Positions 24,021 to 36,600 are shown, numbered from the stretch's first letter. The stretch: 64,000 bases of DNA from Limonium bicolor (GCA_023374045.1 CM041776.1:118191000-118254999), one strand, 5' to 3'. A program made the numbers and translations. The notes: a model not told the origin generated them from the letters alone.

Positions 24021-24044
24021 GAGCGTAACTACGCTCTGATACCA
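24021..24044 (-). promoter_or_regulatory. Primer-binding site (tRNA-iMet) with hairpin
   Basis: The minus strand reads TGGTATCAGAGC at 24044-24033 and is preceded by the same AGAGCGTA/TACGCTCT inverted repeat as at 4963-4980. It lies five bases from the LTR. Confidence 0.92.
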
Positions 24045-24049
24045 CTTTT

Positions 24050-27000
24050 GGTAACACCCCAACTCAATCCAAATGTGGTCTCGCAACTTAACAGCATATA
24101 TATATATGTCACAGCGGAATTCTTTACACTCCAGGACCTTGCCACGGTCTGGCTACAGAATATACCGAACATTAGTACATAAAACCTTAACCTAATACAT
24201 ATTCTTCTTACAATCCTCTCAACAACCTATACATCTTACTAACTCAATTGCCATATTATAACTATACTTTATATTTGTCTTATTAATACCTCTTTACAAA
24301 AACAGCCCCAAAGGGGGTCAGCACGAATGCTGGTACGATCCCCTCATGGCCCCCAAGCTAACGTGGCTACGACGACTAATTGTCGATAGCATGGAGGTTG
24401 ATTATATGCACAACATAATAGTAAATGCTGTAAACAACGATCCAAATATGAACAATCAAAGTTCACACACAATGAACGACTTAAATGTGTTCCCTTAATT
24501 AGAGAGTTAATCATTAACTCCTCAAGTTATGTTTCCTCTTAATCTTAGTCCATCCTTATCTCACCTCAATCTTAATCTTATCTTAATCTTAGAAACAACC
24601 ACCCTTTGATAAGGAGTGGATGTAGCTTATCTTAGTCTTAATAATACAAACCATCCTTTAAAAAGGAATGGTTGCAACTTATCTTAACCTTACCTTAGTA
24701 TGCCAACCGTTCTCTCATTGGGAACAGGTTAGCTCTTAGTTCGTTGTTTATTTTTGTAGGGCTTGGTTAACCCTAGCCAGCAGCAGGACACTTACTGGCA
24801 ATAAACAACATTCTTAAATTGTTGGGGATGTAGGCTTGATCCCCCCACGCCATCTTAAAGCCACCTACCTTGGACTGGATGTCCAATGTAGCCGAGCCGG
24901 TCAACCGACCCAAGGCTACTAGTCCGAGGACTAGTCCTTAATCGGAAGTCGAATCTGCTATAGATACCGACCCCCTTTCCTTAGCATGCATGACCGGAGA
25001 TCGGTCCGGGTTTCCTCACTCAAGTTCTAGTTAGTATTGGTCTAAAGACCATGTTTGTTGGTTAACCTCTTTCGGTTATATCGTCCCATATTAGGGAGCG
25101 TTCTTAGTCTCACTCATTTCCTTACTAAACGTTGGTTAGTAAGTTCTCACGGTATGTTGTGTTAGTTTTCAAACATCACACAACAATACATTAAATATAA
25201 TATATTCCGGTTGCATGCTTTATCTTGTTTAGTGAGCACACAAAACAAATAGCACACAAGCCGAGGGACACCTCGTTAGCAAGCAGGTCACAAGAGAACT
25301 GTACCGTTCACCGTTGGCCGTTCGGTTGCTTAATCTCTTCCGGAGTCCAATTCCAAGTCCTAAAACATTCATTCAGTTTTAGGTTGTTAATCACTTAACT
25401 CAATTCAACTCACTTAACCCTTAATGATCCCCACCTAACACCTCTTAAGTCTTACAACTTAATCTTACAAACTTAACCTTAAACTTTTAAGTTTATTCTT
25501 AACTTAATCCCTTAGGTCTTTATACCTCTAATCATCATTGCCCCCTTAATAGGGTACCATTAATACCACTAAACTCTCTTAGGGTTTCTTTTTTTTTAAG
25601 TCTTAAGGGTCGTCCGACCCACCGTCCGACCCTCCGACTGGGTCGGTCCATTCCAGAGACTCTCCGTCTTTTAAAACCCCTCCGTCCGACCCACCGTCCG
25701 ACCCACCGACTGGGTCGGTCCATTACAGAAACTCTTATGGCAGCTTAACAGAGGTCCGTCCGACCCAAACTTGGGTCGGTCCCCTGGGTCGGACGCCACC
25801 AGAACATGTCCAAAATTTGTTAAATCTTCACCAAACTTCTCCTTAAGCCTTCTAATGTGTTCTAACATCATTTAGACCCTTAAACCCACCTTTAATCATC
25901 CTCCAAACTCATGAAAATCACCTCCAAAGATCATTCCAACCTTTAGCTCAATTCTTGTAAGAAATTCCTAACACTTGTCAATTAATCCTTATACTTCTAA
26001 CATGTACATTTTGTCTAAAACTTCAACCAATCAAAGTGTTTCTTTTCTACCCATATAACTCCTCCTTAACATCATTGCACTCCATCTTTGCTTGTTAAAC
26101 CTTCCAAGGTTATCTTGCATGTCCATGCACAATTTCTCTCATTTTCACTTGTTACTCATCACTCTAAAACTCTTAAGCTTGCTTATACATTTCTTTCCAT
26201 TACCTTAATACCTTGACATTGTTCTTAATTTACCTTAACCATGCAACGCCCTCCTTAGACATTTCCACTTCTTTTATGCAACTTACTCACCATTCTCATG
26301 ATCATACCTCTTATACGTTTCTAGTCATTTTCCTTGATGACTTACAACATCCTCCTACCGTTATCACTTCCATCACCCAAGTCCACACATTACCATTCAA
26401 CTAAACCTTACTAGTCCACCACTAACATCATCAAACTTACACAAGGTTCTCAAAACTCTCATTGTTTTACTCTCTAGTTCATACCTAAATCACCTTAAGG
26501 CATTCTACACCTTTCCTTAAAACTTATGCACAAGTCTTACATTCCTCATATCATGATTTTGGTGTGTTAGTACACTCGCCAATCCTCTAATTCCTCCTAG
26601 ACATCTCTAGGTCATTCTAAACCTCAAGAACTCCTTAGTTAACTCATTTCCACTCAAATTCCTCATAGTGACTCCTAGTAAATCCTAGGTCACATTAATT
26701 CTCCACCATCACCTAAACACTTATTTTCTACTCAAATTTCGCCATAGCTCCTCTAGTATATTATCATGCCCAAAACACATTATTTTTCCTCATTCAACCA
26801 TCTCACACACATCAAGTTCTTCTCATCATATCTCATCACCCAAACCAACTCATTCACAACAAACTCAATATATTGCAATAATCTTAAATTGCATAGCACT
26901 AAGGCTCTTAAATGACATGGCTCTTAGGCCCTTAAATGACTTAAACTTAAACACTGAATTTCCCACATATAAAAGCTTTCAACCTGTAAATACACCCATC

Positions 27001-28506
27001 AATCTCATAGTAGTTATAATGCTCTTAAAACCCACCTTAAACTTATATTACTAACTCATTCTCATTAGCTCTTTAGTCACAAGTTCATAAGCTTGTTTAA
27101 GTTCTTTTTCTTAGGTTACATAACCCATTACCTAATGTAAGCCCTAGGCTACATTGGTACCCACATAAAACTCATTCCTTAATCTTAAACCACCATTTGG
27201 TAAGCAATTTACCTTGTTTTCTCAAGCTTATCTTAACTTCCTCCTTAGACCTTCTTCTTGCATGAATCTCGGCCACCACTTAAATTCCCCTTGCCAATGT
27301 TCTAATCAATATTCAATGACTCGTATGAGTACTAAACAATACACTAACCTCAAGGAATGAAAACCTAGGTTAGAAATGTGTTCTAAGGCATAAAAGTGGA
27401 TGATTACCTTAGAAGTCTCAAGGTAGACTTTGGCATTGAATGAAATAGGACCTCCACTAGTCCTTGGTGAATAAATCAAGCTAGAACAAGGCATAAAAAC
27501 ATAGCCCCATGAGAAGGAATTTTCGGCCATATAAGGAAGATGATGGAAACTTGGTTTTTCTTACATTTTCTTTACCTTAAGAGAATGGAGAAGCTAATGA
27601 GCTCTTCAAACTTGATTTTCCTCCATCAATGGATTCTCATGGCACCAAACTTGAGCTTTGCAAGATTTGAAAAGATAGAAAGCTAGAGCTTGAGCTAACT
27701 AAGAATAATATGTGTTTAGTTTTTGTTTGGAGCTAAAATGAGTGAGTTGTAGACAAAGCAAGGTAGGCAACAATGGAGCTTGTTCTCTCAGTTTGGGAGG
27801 ATGAAGAGCATGAAGAAAACCGTGGAAGAAGAGAATGAATGGAGAAGAGGAGAGAAGGTAGGCTAAAAGGTAAGATTTTGCTTTAATAAAGCAAATAGTA
27901 ACTTCTTTACTTATCTCTTCTTTTCTTCCTTATTTGATGAAGTCTTGGTGACTCATCCCTTAGAAAACCGGCCCCCATCTTAAATAAGGCTAGTCATGGT
28001 CTTTGTTGACCAACTAATTAGCTTATATTGATTAAAACTTAAACTAGTCACTATTTGGTACTATTCACTAATTAGTGCACATATTTCTGAAATTTTTGAT
28101 TTCCCATTGATTTAGGCTTCCTAATGTGATACTAATTAGTACACATGTTGATTAAAGAGTAATGATGGACATTTAGCCACTCAAAACTCAATTCTAAGAC
28201 AATTTCTCAAAAACGTGCTTTAAGACTTCTTAAAGCACATTTTGTGTTTTAGCTTGTTTTCAAGCTTGGTTTTCTTTGCTAATTGATTTAAAATGTCCAT
28301 TAGCATATTACTAAAGTCTTATAATGGTATTTGTGTGCTAATCAAAGTCACTCCAAGCTTAGAGCACGTTTTTGCCCTGATTGCCCTTAAGGCACTTTCT
28401 TGTGTTTCCTTGGTTTAAATTGTCTACCAATCTTTCTAAATATATTCTAGCCTTACTACATCATAATTTGATGTTTACTTAGCATACTTAGGTTTGGGGT
28501 ATTTCA
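24050..28506 (-). repeat. 5' LTR of the LARD-like element
   Basis: It is near-identical along its length to 14363-18824. The terminal base on the PBS side is G instead of T (GGTAACACC versus TGTAACACC). The end at 28506 is GGGGTATTTCA, followed by the target duplication AGTAT (28507-28511). It contains the same hairpin block (24300-24395) and palindromic array (25610-25795). Confidence 0.92.
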
Positions 28507-28511
28507 AGTAT

Positions 28512-29979
28512 GCACATAAGATTAAGAACACTTTATATGTTAAAAATGACATTAAGGTTTATACCCTGTAATTTTGATGTCAGACCCTTTGGTTCTGGTC
28601 ACGGAAGCCTATGAAGGTTTGTTCAACTTCTTGAAATGTACTTGAAAGCAAGAACAAGTCTAAGTTAAGCTCTAAACATGGACTAGCCATAGGAAGGAAT
28701 TACAAATCATAAAACATGAATTTTCAAGGTGAATTTACCTTAGAATCTAAAGGCTTACCAAGGATCAATTCGGCCCTATTAAGAGGACATGAAGGGAGTT
28801 AATCCTCTTCTAAAGAGATGCCAAAATGGCTTATCGAAACACAAGAACAAGACCTATAACACTTACCCTTTTGAAAACTCCTTAAATAAAGATTTAAGGT
28901 TGAAATCATCCCACCCTTGAATAATTTGAAGAAGATACTGAATAAGCATGTCAAGGGGAAGAATATAAGTGGAATGGTTCAAACAAATTAGCCATTACAC
29001 AAGTAAAGATGGATATGGAAGCTTAAAGCACCATTTTACCTTAAGAATGATTTTTGCACTTCTTTGCTCCTAGGAATTGTTTCAGCTGAATTCACCCCTT
29101 CATTGCAAGATCAAATCATTTAGATTGAGCAATGGGATGAGGTTGGAAGTTAGCTCAATTGATAGGCCTTGAAAAGAGGAAAAAAATGAGCGAAAATATG
29201 TCTTAAGACATTACCTTATGAAGTGGGAGTTGGAATTCTCTTGAAATTGCTCAAGAACTCAAAAATGGATAGTTAGAGAGGAATGGAACTCAGATGCTAT
29301 AGGTGGGGATGAAAGAGAATGAAGTTTGATCTTTTAAGTGAAGAGAAAGTCTTAAGGTGAATAGTAAAATGATGACTTATGTCCTTTAGGAGATATTTTG
29401 TTCAAGGCTTTGAAAGGTGTCATCCTTCCCTTATTGTTGCCGCCTCCTTTTTTCAACATTAGGGTCTTTAGTTGACCATTGACCATGCTAGACAATTAAG
29501 CTTAATTTGGCACTATTTGGGTACTATTCATTTTTTGGTGCCAAACTTTGGATTTTTTTTGTAAATCCTTTGATTTAAGGTTACTAATGTTATACTAAGT
29601 AGTACACATGTTTATTATGGTGTATACAAGGCTACTTAGTCACCCAAGGTCAATTTTTGAACACTTTCATAAAAATGTGTCTTAAGGAGTTTTAGAGCTC
29701 CTTTTTGTGTTTTAACTCATTCCAGAGTTTGGTTTGCTTTGACAATGATTTTATTATGTTCATACCTTAGTTATAAGGCTTAGGAATCCATTTTGGATCC
29801 TAATTAAGGTTACTCAACCTTTCAAGTTTATTAGGGCGCATGTTTTCCCTAAATGGTCACTAAGCATAATTTGCTTGTTAATGACCTTGGTTGTTTTCAA
29901 ATAATTGTTAAGGCATGTTTAAGCCTGAATATATATAATTAGATATTTTAAAACATGTTTTATTAGTTAGGGGTATTTC
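28512..29979 (-). repeat. Older gypsy LTR fragment related to the long-LTR families
   Basis: The right end is TTAGGGGTATTTCA at 29979, the same terminus as the other long LTRs. Internal blocks such as GATACTA...TAGTACACATGT (here TTATACTAAGTAGTACACATGT near 29590) and the AAAACGTGCTTTAAGA-type stretch (near 29670) align with 8770-8940 and 18440-18560, but with many differences. No coding is seen. It was interrupted by the LARD-like insertion, with 12018-14362 as its other side. Confidence 0.7.
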
Positions 29980-29981
29980 AT

Positions 29982-30299
29982 CTATAATCTTGTCTGAAGC
30001 ATTTCTATGAACAGGTCTTTATCATTAGAACAAGAAGCATAATTATCAACAGTTTCTTCATCATTACAACAAGAAACGTGATCATGTGAAAGTTCAGTTC
30101 TAGAAATTAGAAAATTGTTACTGACAAAGCTGTAGCTGGTGTTGCTCTTGCTGATCCTTTCACCTCCTTCCTCTCGCCCTTTGGCAACGTGTTCTAGAAT
30201 CTGATTTATTTCCTCTATAGTGCAATTCCTAGTTGTTGTTTCTCTAGAACTTATTGAGTTTGGATGTGTCTTCAACATAGTTTCCTTCTCTATTGCCGG
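29982..30299 (-). pseudogene. Copia gag, distal fragment left of the CACTA insertion
   Basis: The minus strand reads PAIEKETMLKTHPNS, then NCTIEEINQILEHVAKG, the type of segment that follows the zinc knuckle in Ty1/copia gag and precedes the protease. It continues the gag fragment at 35598-36544 once the CACTA element and one CGG copy are removed. Its left end is cut by the LTR terminating at 29979. No protease or pol follows in the window. Confidence 0.65.
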
Positions 30300-30324
30300 C
30301 ACTACAAGAAAACAGCAGTATCAC

Positions 30325-30790
30325 AGACGGATTATTCCGTAGGTAAAAGTTACATTTCCGTATGTAATGACAATCACAGACGGAAAATTCCGTAGGAAAT
30401 TTCCGTCTGTAATAAGCGGGTCGGTAATAATATTCTGTCTGTGAAAACACAATCCGTCGGTGATATTATTTACTTTTACCGACAGAAATTTCCGTCTCAG
30501 AAAATTACTTTCACCTACGGAATATTCCGTCTCAGAAAACTGTTATCACCTACGGATATTTCCGTCTCAGAAAATGATTATCACCTACCGATTATTCCGT
30601 TTCAGAAAACTGTTATCACTACGAACATTTCTGTCTCAGAAAATGATTATCACCTACAGAAAATTCCGTCTCAGGTAATGTTATCACCAACAGAATAGTC
30701 CGTCTCTGATATGTTATCACCTACCAAAATTTTGTGTTTCAGATATTATTACCTACAGAATGTTTCACCTCAGATAGTGTTATTACCTAC
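30325..30790. repeat. CACTA left subterminal repeat array
   Basis: About ten units of 35-40 bases have the form CACCTACGGA(A/T)ATTTCCGTCT followed by CAGAAAA(C/T)(T/G)(G/A)TTAT. Direct and inverted ACGGA/TCCGT motifs alternate. Units become less regular away from the end. Confidence 0.9.
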
Positions 30791-31311
30791 GAAATCTTTC
30801 ATCTCATAAGTGTGTTTTGTATTTAATAATTTCACAAACAAAACACATAACCTGAATAATATATAAGCAATTATTAAATTCATAGCTGAAACACATGTGA
30901 CATTTTATAATGTGCTACATAAAGTAGTTATATCCATAGTCACAACATTACCAAAATAGTCTTCCTAACTAGCAAATGTTTCCATAAGAAAGAAACTACG
31001 TTTCTCATAAGAATTCGAATACTACAACACCCATATCCTACCAAAAGTTTACAGTATTCAAGTTTACTGATCACTATGACAATCATTTTCAGATTTGCAT
31101 CATAGAAGACACACATGTTCACTTGAGAGCTTCATGTTCCTCCAGCTACTTCCAAATCTGCAAAAGATAACAAATGTAGTTTAACAGAAGATAAAACTAC
31201 ACCAACTTCAAAAATAAAAAATCATTGATTTCAAGTATCACATTAACTTCACCAGACTCATGAAAACATTAATGAGGGGAAATTATAAAAAGTCGGGGTA
31301 CTGTCATTAAT

Positions 31312-32104
31312 CAAGAAGAAATAACATAGCAGAAGATTAAAAAAAATCCAAAAACTATACAAATCCATTCAAGGCAACTGCTGTTGCACCAGCACCTTCT
31401 AATTACTACACGCTGCTGCACATTTCAGTTCAAATTCAGACCATACCCATAGCCATGCTCAGAGGGAAACATAGAAACATCAGAAAAGTGTATACAGTTT
31501 TTGTCAGAAAGAAGATTGTAATGGTGACTTGTTCGCTACTTGCTCTTTTTTTTTTTGAAAGCTAACATTGATTTTCCATTCATAAACTAGTATACACATG
31601 GAGAAAAGACACGGACCCAACACCAGTCCTCACTTCGTACACCTACAACCAATATAGCCATACGAAACAACAAACATCGAAACCAACCCCTATTGGTTGA
31701 TCACCGATTTGAACATTTCCTATACAAGATCCTACGCTTTTGATTGGAGATAACAAAGTGCAGTAGCACACATCGATTAACTAGTTGGATGAACCATACC
31801 AGACTTTTAGTCCAAAAAGATCCACAACATACTCAAATTACCCTGAGGAACCATCCTCGCAACCCTTCAGGTCAAGGACACTACAACACTACCCTCTTTC
31901 CAACCCAACACTCTCCTAATTACCTCTGCTAGAAGAAATAACATAGCAGAAGATTCAAAAAAAAATCCAAAAACTATACAAATCCATTCAAGGCAACTGC
32001 TGCTGCACCAGCATCTTCTAATTACTACACGCTGCTGCACATTTCAGTTCAAATTCAGACCATACCCATAGCCATGCTCAGACGGAAACATAGAAACATC
32101 AGAT
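31312..32104. repeat. 170-base direct repeat pair inside the CACTA element
   Basis: 31312-31482 and 31931-32104 are nearly identical (both contain AACATAGCAGAAGATT and CATTTCAGTTCAAATTCAGA). The 450 bases between them begin with a poly(T) tract at 31547-31557 and have no recognised coding. A segmental duplication is more likely than a target duplication because of its length. Confidence 0.8.
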
Positions 32105-35100
32105 AGATATAGCAAACTAGGACCATAACTTGTTCAAAAGCTCAATTCAAACCTATTGATGAAGTAATTAATCTGATGTGAATCATCTACCCGGTTGCAT
32201 AACCAAAATCTATTTGAATCCATTTTGAACCTATGGATAAATACTTAATAATGAGGCTACCAAATATACATTAGTGGATTAAACATATCAATCAAAGAGA
32301 GAGTGAACATATTTCAAATTCAAAGTTCATTTTAACATGATTGTGTTGAATTACAAAAATATCCTTTCATGCCTAAATGACTATTGTTAGCAAAAAAAAA
32401 TTAAGACATATAATCAAACAAGGAAATTGCATGCATCAATAAAGGCGGAAATAGTTCACATGACAGCAAATTGTTCTTCATATTACCTGGTCTAATGCGT
32501 TACGTTCTGGATGAATTTGTTTTGAATTATCACGGCTAGCTCCTTAATTCTTGGAAAAAATCCTACAATTAGTAATGGATGCAAAAACTTGTCAAGGTAC
32601 ATCATGATAGCTTGCTACATAAATCTTGAAAAGGATGAACACATGTGACCAGTAAATTGTACATGCTAATTTTTTTTAATTTAGCTTCCACTTTTTCATG
32701 ATCGAAAGAATATGATCTTAGATAATTGAATTCAGTAAATTGTATAAAAGCACTACTACTGCAACTATTAACCAACAAAATGACAAATAAAATAAAACCC
32801 TTTCACTTGTGAGACAAAACATCCTTCTGCTCTCTACTACTGCAGCAGCTGCTGATCACCATCGATTTCAAATTGTTGAGTATGTATGTTCTTTATCACT
32901 AGTTTTCAGATGCTATGGCATAAAATTAAAAACAGAAACACTTTGATAATCACCACAAATCCGAATAGAGAAGTTTAGTTATATTACCGGTTCCTTAACG
33001 AAGTACAATATGTTGAAGCTCCATATTTATCTCTGCGCAAGCAACAGTGGATTCAGTACTCTTTTGATGATAAGCATCAAACTGAACATTTCATGCCTTC
33101 TCATTCAGCGTTGACAAAATCCTTATACCAAAAAGAAATACCAGTCAAATATATGGTAAATATAAAACAACCGAACGAATCAAATTGATGAGTTTACTTC
33201 GTATTTCTTGTACTGGTTGCAAACAGGCTCCAACCATGGGATATGAACAACAAGATAGGAGTATGAAGTAGAGCAAGATAGCTCCAGTCATCATCCTTCT
33301 AATCAGCCTAATGATATGATTCCTTAACACATACCACAACCACCATTACTACTATAATCTGAGGGAACAAAGTGCAGCCGATGGAATATAAAAGTTTTAT
33401 TTTGATTTTTTTTTTTTTTGCGCGCAGCAAACTTAATGTATATTCACACGGGCGAATTACAGAGTCCTGAAATAATGAATCGTCAAGAAAATATAGCTTT
33501 CCATTCCAAAGAAACCAACCCACCAACAAAAATGTTCTACAAGTCATTCTTATTATATTATATCCGCAACCACATAATCAGGGGGGCACTGTTACATATT
33601 TGAATCACAATGGCACCCTATAAGCGTATAATCCAAAAACAGGAGATAAGCATGAAAAAGGTAAGCGAGAGAAAATTATTCTTTATGATAGAGCCATCCC
33701 AGAGCATAGAAAACACAACAATAATAGTTATACATGCAAGGGCGGCATAAATTAAAGCTCAGCATGACCGATGCTATGAAGCCCTTCCATTCCAAGCACA
33801 TAAACACAAACTTATATTCAGTAAAAAAGCAGTGCAAACTAATATGCCGTTCACATAACTTCAGCAGTACAACTAACAGATAATAGCATTTTCAGCAAAA
33901 TACATTCTAAATGACCTAATGACTATGATAACCAAAAGTCATAATACGTTCAATCTGACCATTTCAATTATTAAGGAATAAAATTGCAACAATAGTTTGG
34001 AGAGTATGGAGTAGTGACGGTAATGTAATGTAAAGAAATCAAACCGACAGACAATGAAAATCTATTTGAAATCCTAATTTCTGGTGCTTGAGAGATTCAG
34101 CAAAATCGACAGACAATGAAAATCAACCAGCGATCACCACTTAAAGGCGAGTATTGTTTCATGGAATTTGAATATGCTCGCTAGTCGCTCCAATTATTCC
34201 TTCTACACTTGTACACAGTAATTGTACTGTTTAGTTTTATCTAAGTATTAATCAAATTAGCTAGCATATAATTAAACCAGATTGCATGACATTATAGTGA
34301 AATCTTAACAGTCACAGCTAGGTAAATGGTTCCTTCTCACCCTAATCATATGACACAGGCGGAACCGATAATAGTACTCCATATATACTCATTTACAACT
34401 GTAGAAGTGCATGAAATGTACAGTGCAATATACCATTCAAAACAACAAGAATAACAACCCTTCTTTTTTTCACCCTCTTTAGACTTTTACGATATCAATT
34501 TCATTTAGATAAACGAAATTTTTTTAGTTGATAAACGAAAACCAAACAAGAACAGTATGTAAATTCTTACTCACAACAGTTTGATGTATGGTCATCAAAG
34601 GCAAAAGAAAATCTTTAGATACTTACCAAGATGAAAATTTTTCAAATTCATTCACAATCGATATATGACAAGAAAACACGGCAACACCGCCCGTGAATCA
34701 AACACAAGCAATTCACCATTTTCACCGGCTACTGACTCAAACCCACTACCACCACCCCGTCAACGCCACCATTCCCATCCCCATCCCTGCCCGCCGTCTC
34801 TTAACTCGACCCGCAATACCCGGCAGACAAGCATCGCTCTCCTCCCTCTACCTCCACCAGCATTATGAGCCGTCCCACTCCCATCAAATCTATTTGAAAT
34901 CCTAATTTCTGGTGCTTGGAGATTCAGCAAAATCGAAAAGAAATCAAACCGACAGAAAAATGAAAATAAAACCGATAGACACACATTCTGTATCATATCG
35001 CCGTTCAGAACAAACTCGAGTAGTCAATTAGGGTTATTTCGATTATTCTACGAAAAGAAATCATAAAAGCTATTCAAATAGAGAATCTGTAACAAGGAGA

Positions 35101-35299
35101 GATGGAAATACCTAAGTTAATTGCTTCAGAGGCTCTCCGATGGTAGATACCAAATTCGCTGATTGGAATTGATGAATGTAGTCGAGGGAGTATAGGTTTT
35201 CGGTGGGAGAAGTGCTCGCTGAATATATATCGTACTACTTATTTTACTTCACGGGTCGAATAAAAGAATAAAGTTGTATATAGTCATAAAGTATTTCCA
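32105..35299. other. CACTA interior, no gene recognised
   Basis: A/T-rich sequence without long open frames. A stretch at 34058-34110 (CTATTTGAAATCCTAATTTCTGGTGCTTG) recurs at 34888-34937, a second internal duplication. A C-rich stretch at 34735-34870 (Pro/His/Ser-rich in translation) looks like exon or promoter-proximal DNA, but I cannot assign it. A poly(T) tract at 33409-33420 may mark a small retro-insert. Confidence 0.6.
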
Positions 35300-35597
35300 T
35301 ATTAGTCATAAAGTATTTCCAACGGATTGGTAGACTTTCACCTACGAAAATTCTGTCTCTAAAACAGATATTTATTAGTGAACTATTTCCCACCAAAATT
35401 TTAGAACGCCCGCGTGTAAAATTGAGTAACAGTTTTACTTACGGAAAAATTTCCGTCGGTAATAGTTCATACTACTCGAGTACCTCATCCGTCAGAAATT
35501 TACAAAAATTCCGTAGGTAAAGACGCTTTTTACCTACGAATTAATTCCGTAGGAAATTTTCCGTCTGTGATATTACTGTTTTTTTGTTTAGGTGCGG

Positions 35598-36600
35598 TGG
35601 CATTTGCAAGAGTGGATTTTTTCTTCCTGTAGGGTTTTTCCAGTTTCAGGGATTGCCTTTTTTCAAGACACTTCTCTTCGGTGTGTCCCGTATTCTGGTA
35701 GTGATTATAGTGAAGAGATTTCGTTTAGGGTTTGGGCTTTTGGTTTGATTCTTGGCATTGAATGTTGATGTCCTTTCTCGGAAGTTTGTAGAAAAAGAAA
35801 AAGTGTTTTCCTCCTATCTTCCTCCAGCCTCACACCCTTATGTCGTTCTTCTTGAACAAGCAGCGAGTAAATTTGTTGGACTGATTGAACCGACAACATC
35901 ATCAAGATGTTCCCCCGCACTTCGGAATATTTAGGGTTAACTGACATGAGAAATTTGATTGCTTGTTGTCGCCTAATTATTCCTTAAATCAGTCGTTTCC
36001 GTGCAAGAGCAGGTGGGCAATGTATCTGTCGGATCAATTTCATCCCAAATGCTTTTGACCTTCGTCGTATAATGGATTAAACTGTGTCGTCCCCTTGCTT
36101 TATTTTTGCGAGTTCTTGCTCGAGGGCGTACAGGCGTGCAACATTGTTTCTTCAAATCTTGATATCAACTCGTTCCAGACCAGCTCCGCAGTGGGATTGA
36201 ACGCCACACTCTCAGCTATGTCGCTTTCCAGCGCCATAAGCAGCAAGGATATGACCATATGATCACACCTTTACCATTCTTGAAACCTCATCGGAGGAAA
36301 ATCTTCTCTCTTCAGCGTTCCGTCTACGAACCCCATTTTATTCTTGGCCGATAGAGCTATAGTCATGCTCCTCTCCCATGCAGCGAACCCGACAGTTCCG
36401 TCGAATTTTGTCCCAGTGAGAAGCATGCCTGGTTGCTCCGAATTCGACAAGAAACAAAGGATATTCTTCGCTCTCGAACTCTCCAGGTTTTCAATTCATC
36501 ATCACCTCTGCTACTTTCTTTTCCCTTGTTCTTTGCTTGACTGATCTTCACTCCCCGTCATGGTTTATCGTGAAGAAATGTCTCCCCGAGAATTCCAGAA
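35598..36600 (-). pseudogene. Copia gag, N-terminal to zinc-knuckle region (frameshifted)
   Basis: The gag of a Ty1/copia element binds and packages its RNA. On the minus strand I read KFDGTVGFAAWERSMTIALS and KNKMGFVDGTLKRED (about 36405-36300), then DHMVISLLLMALESDIAESV (about 36270-36210) with VWNELISRFEE. After that come THE YTTKVKSIWDEID block (about 36075), MSVNPKYSEVRGNILMM...QIYSLLVQEERHKGV (35947-35830) and TGHTEEKC near 35670. In that knuckle the two leading cysteines are replaced by tyrosines (YNHY instead of C-x2-C). Frameshifts near 36255, 36150 and 35970 make it a pseudogene. The PBS and LTR follow at 36629-36891. The CACTA element interrupts it at 35595. Confidence 0.85.

Larger units (their letters stand above)
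14363..28506 (-). mobile_element. Complete LARD-like non-autonomous LTR retrotransposon, 14.1 kb
   Basis: Two direct 4.46-kb LTRs (14363-18824 and 24050-28506) flank a 5.2-kb interior and are bordered by AGTAT on both sides. The PBS beside the right LTR and the polypurine tract beside the left LTR show minus-strand orientation. No gag, protease, RT or integrase motif can be read in the interior in any frame, so it would need proteins in trans. Large retrotransposon derivatives known from other plants have the same plan of LTRs of about 4.5 kb around a few kilobases of conserved noncoding interior. The LTRs look almost identical by eye, differing by scattered substitutions and small indels, so insertion should be fairly recent. 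Confidence 0.9.
30300..35594. mobile_element. Non-autonomous CACTA (En/Spm) transposon, 5.3 kb
   Basis: The left end is CACTACAAGAAAACAGCAGT and the right end ends TTTTTTTGTTTAGGTG, a somewhat degraded inverted copy. Flanking 3-bp target duplications are CGG (30297-30299 and 35595-35597). Subterminal arrays of inverted CCGTAGGT/ACGGA motifs lie at 30325-30790 and 35300-35575, as En/Spm elements use for transposase binding. I find no TNP2-like or TNPA-like coding in the interior, so it would depend on a transposase from elsewhere. The interior is A/T-rich, with an internal direct duplication (31312-31482 and 31931-32104) and some poly(T) tracts. It sits inside a copia gag. Confidence 0.92.

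Noticed and set aside
34665..34905. Pro/His/Ser-rich frames in the CACTA interior
   Set aside because: Compositional; no catalytic motif of a CACTA transposase and no splice-supported extension could be read.
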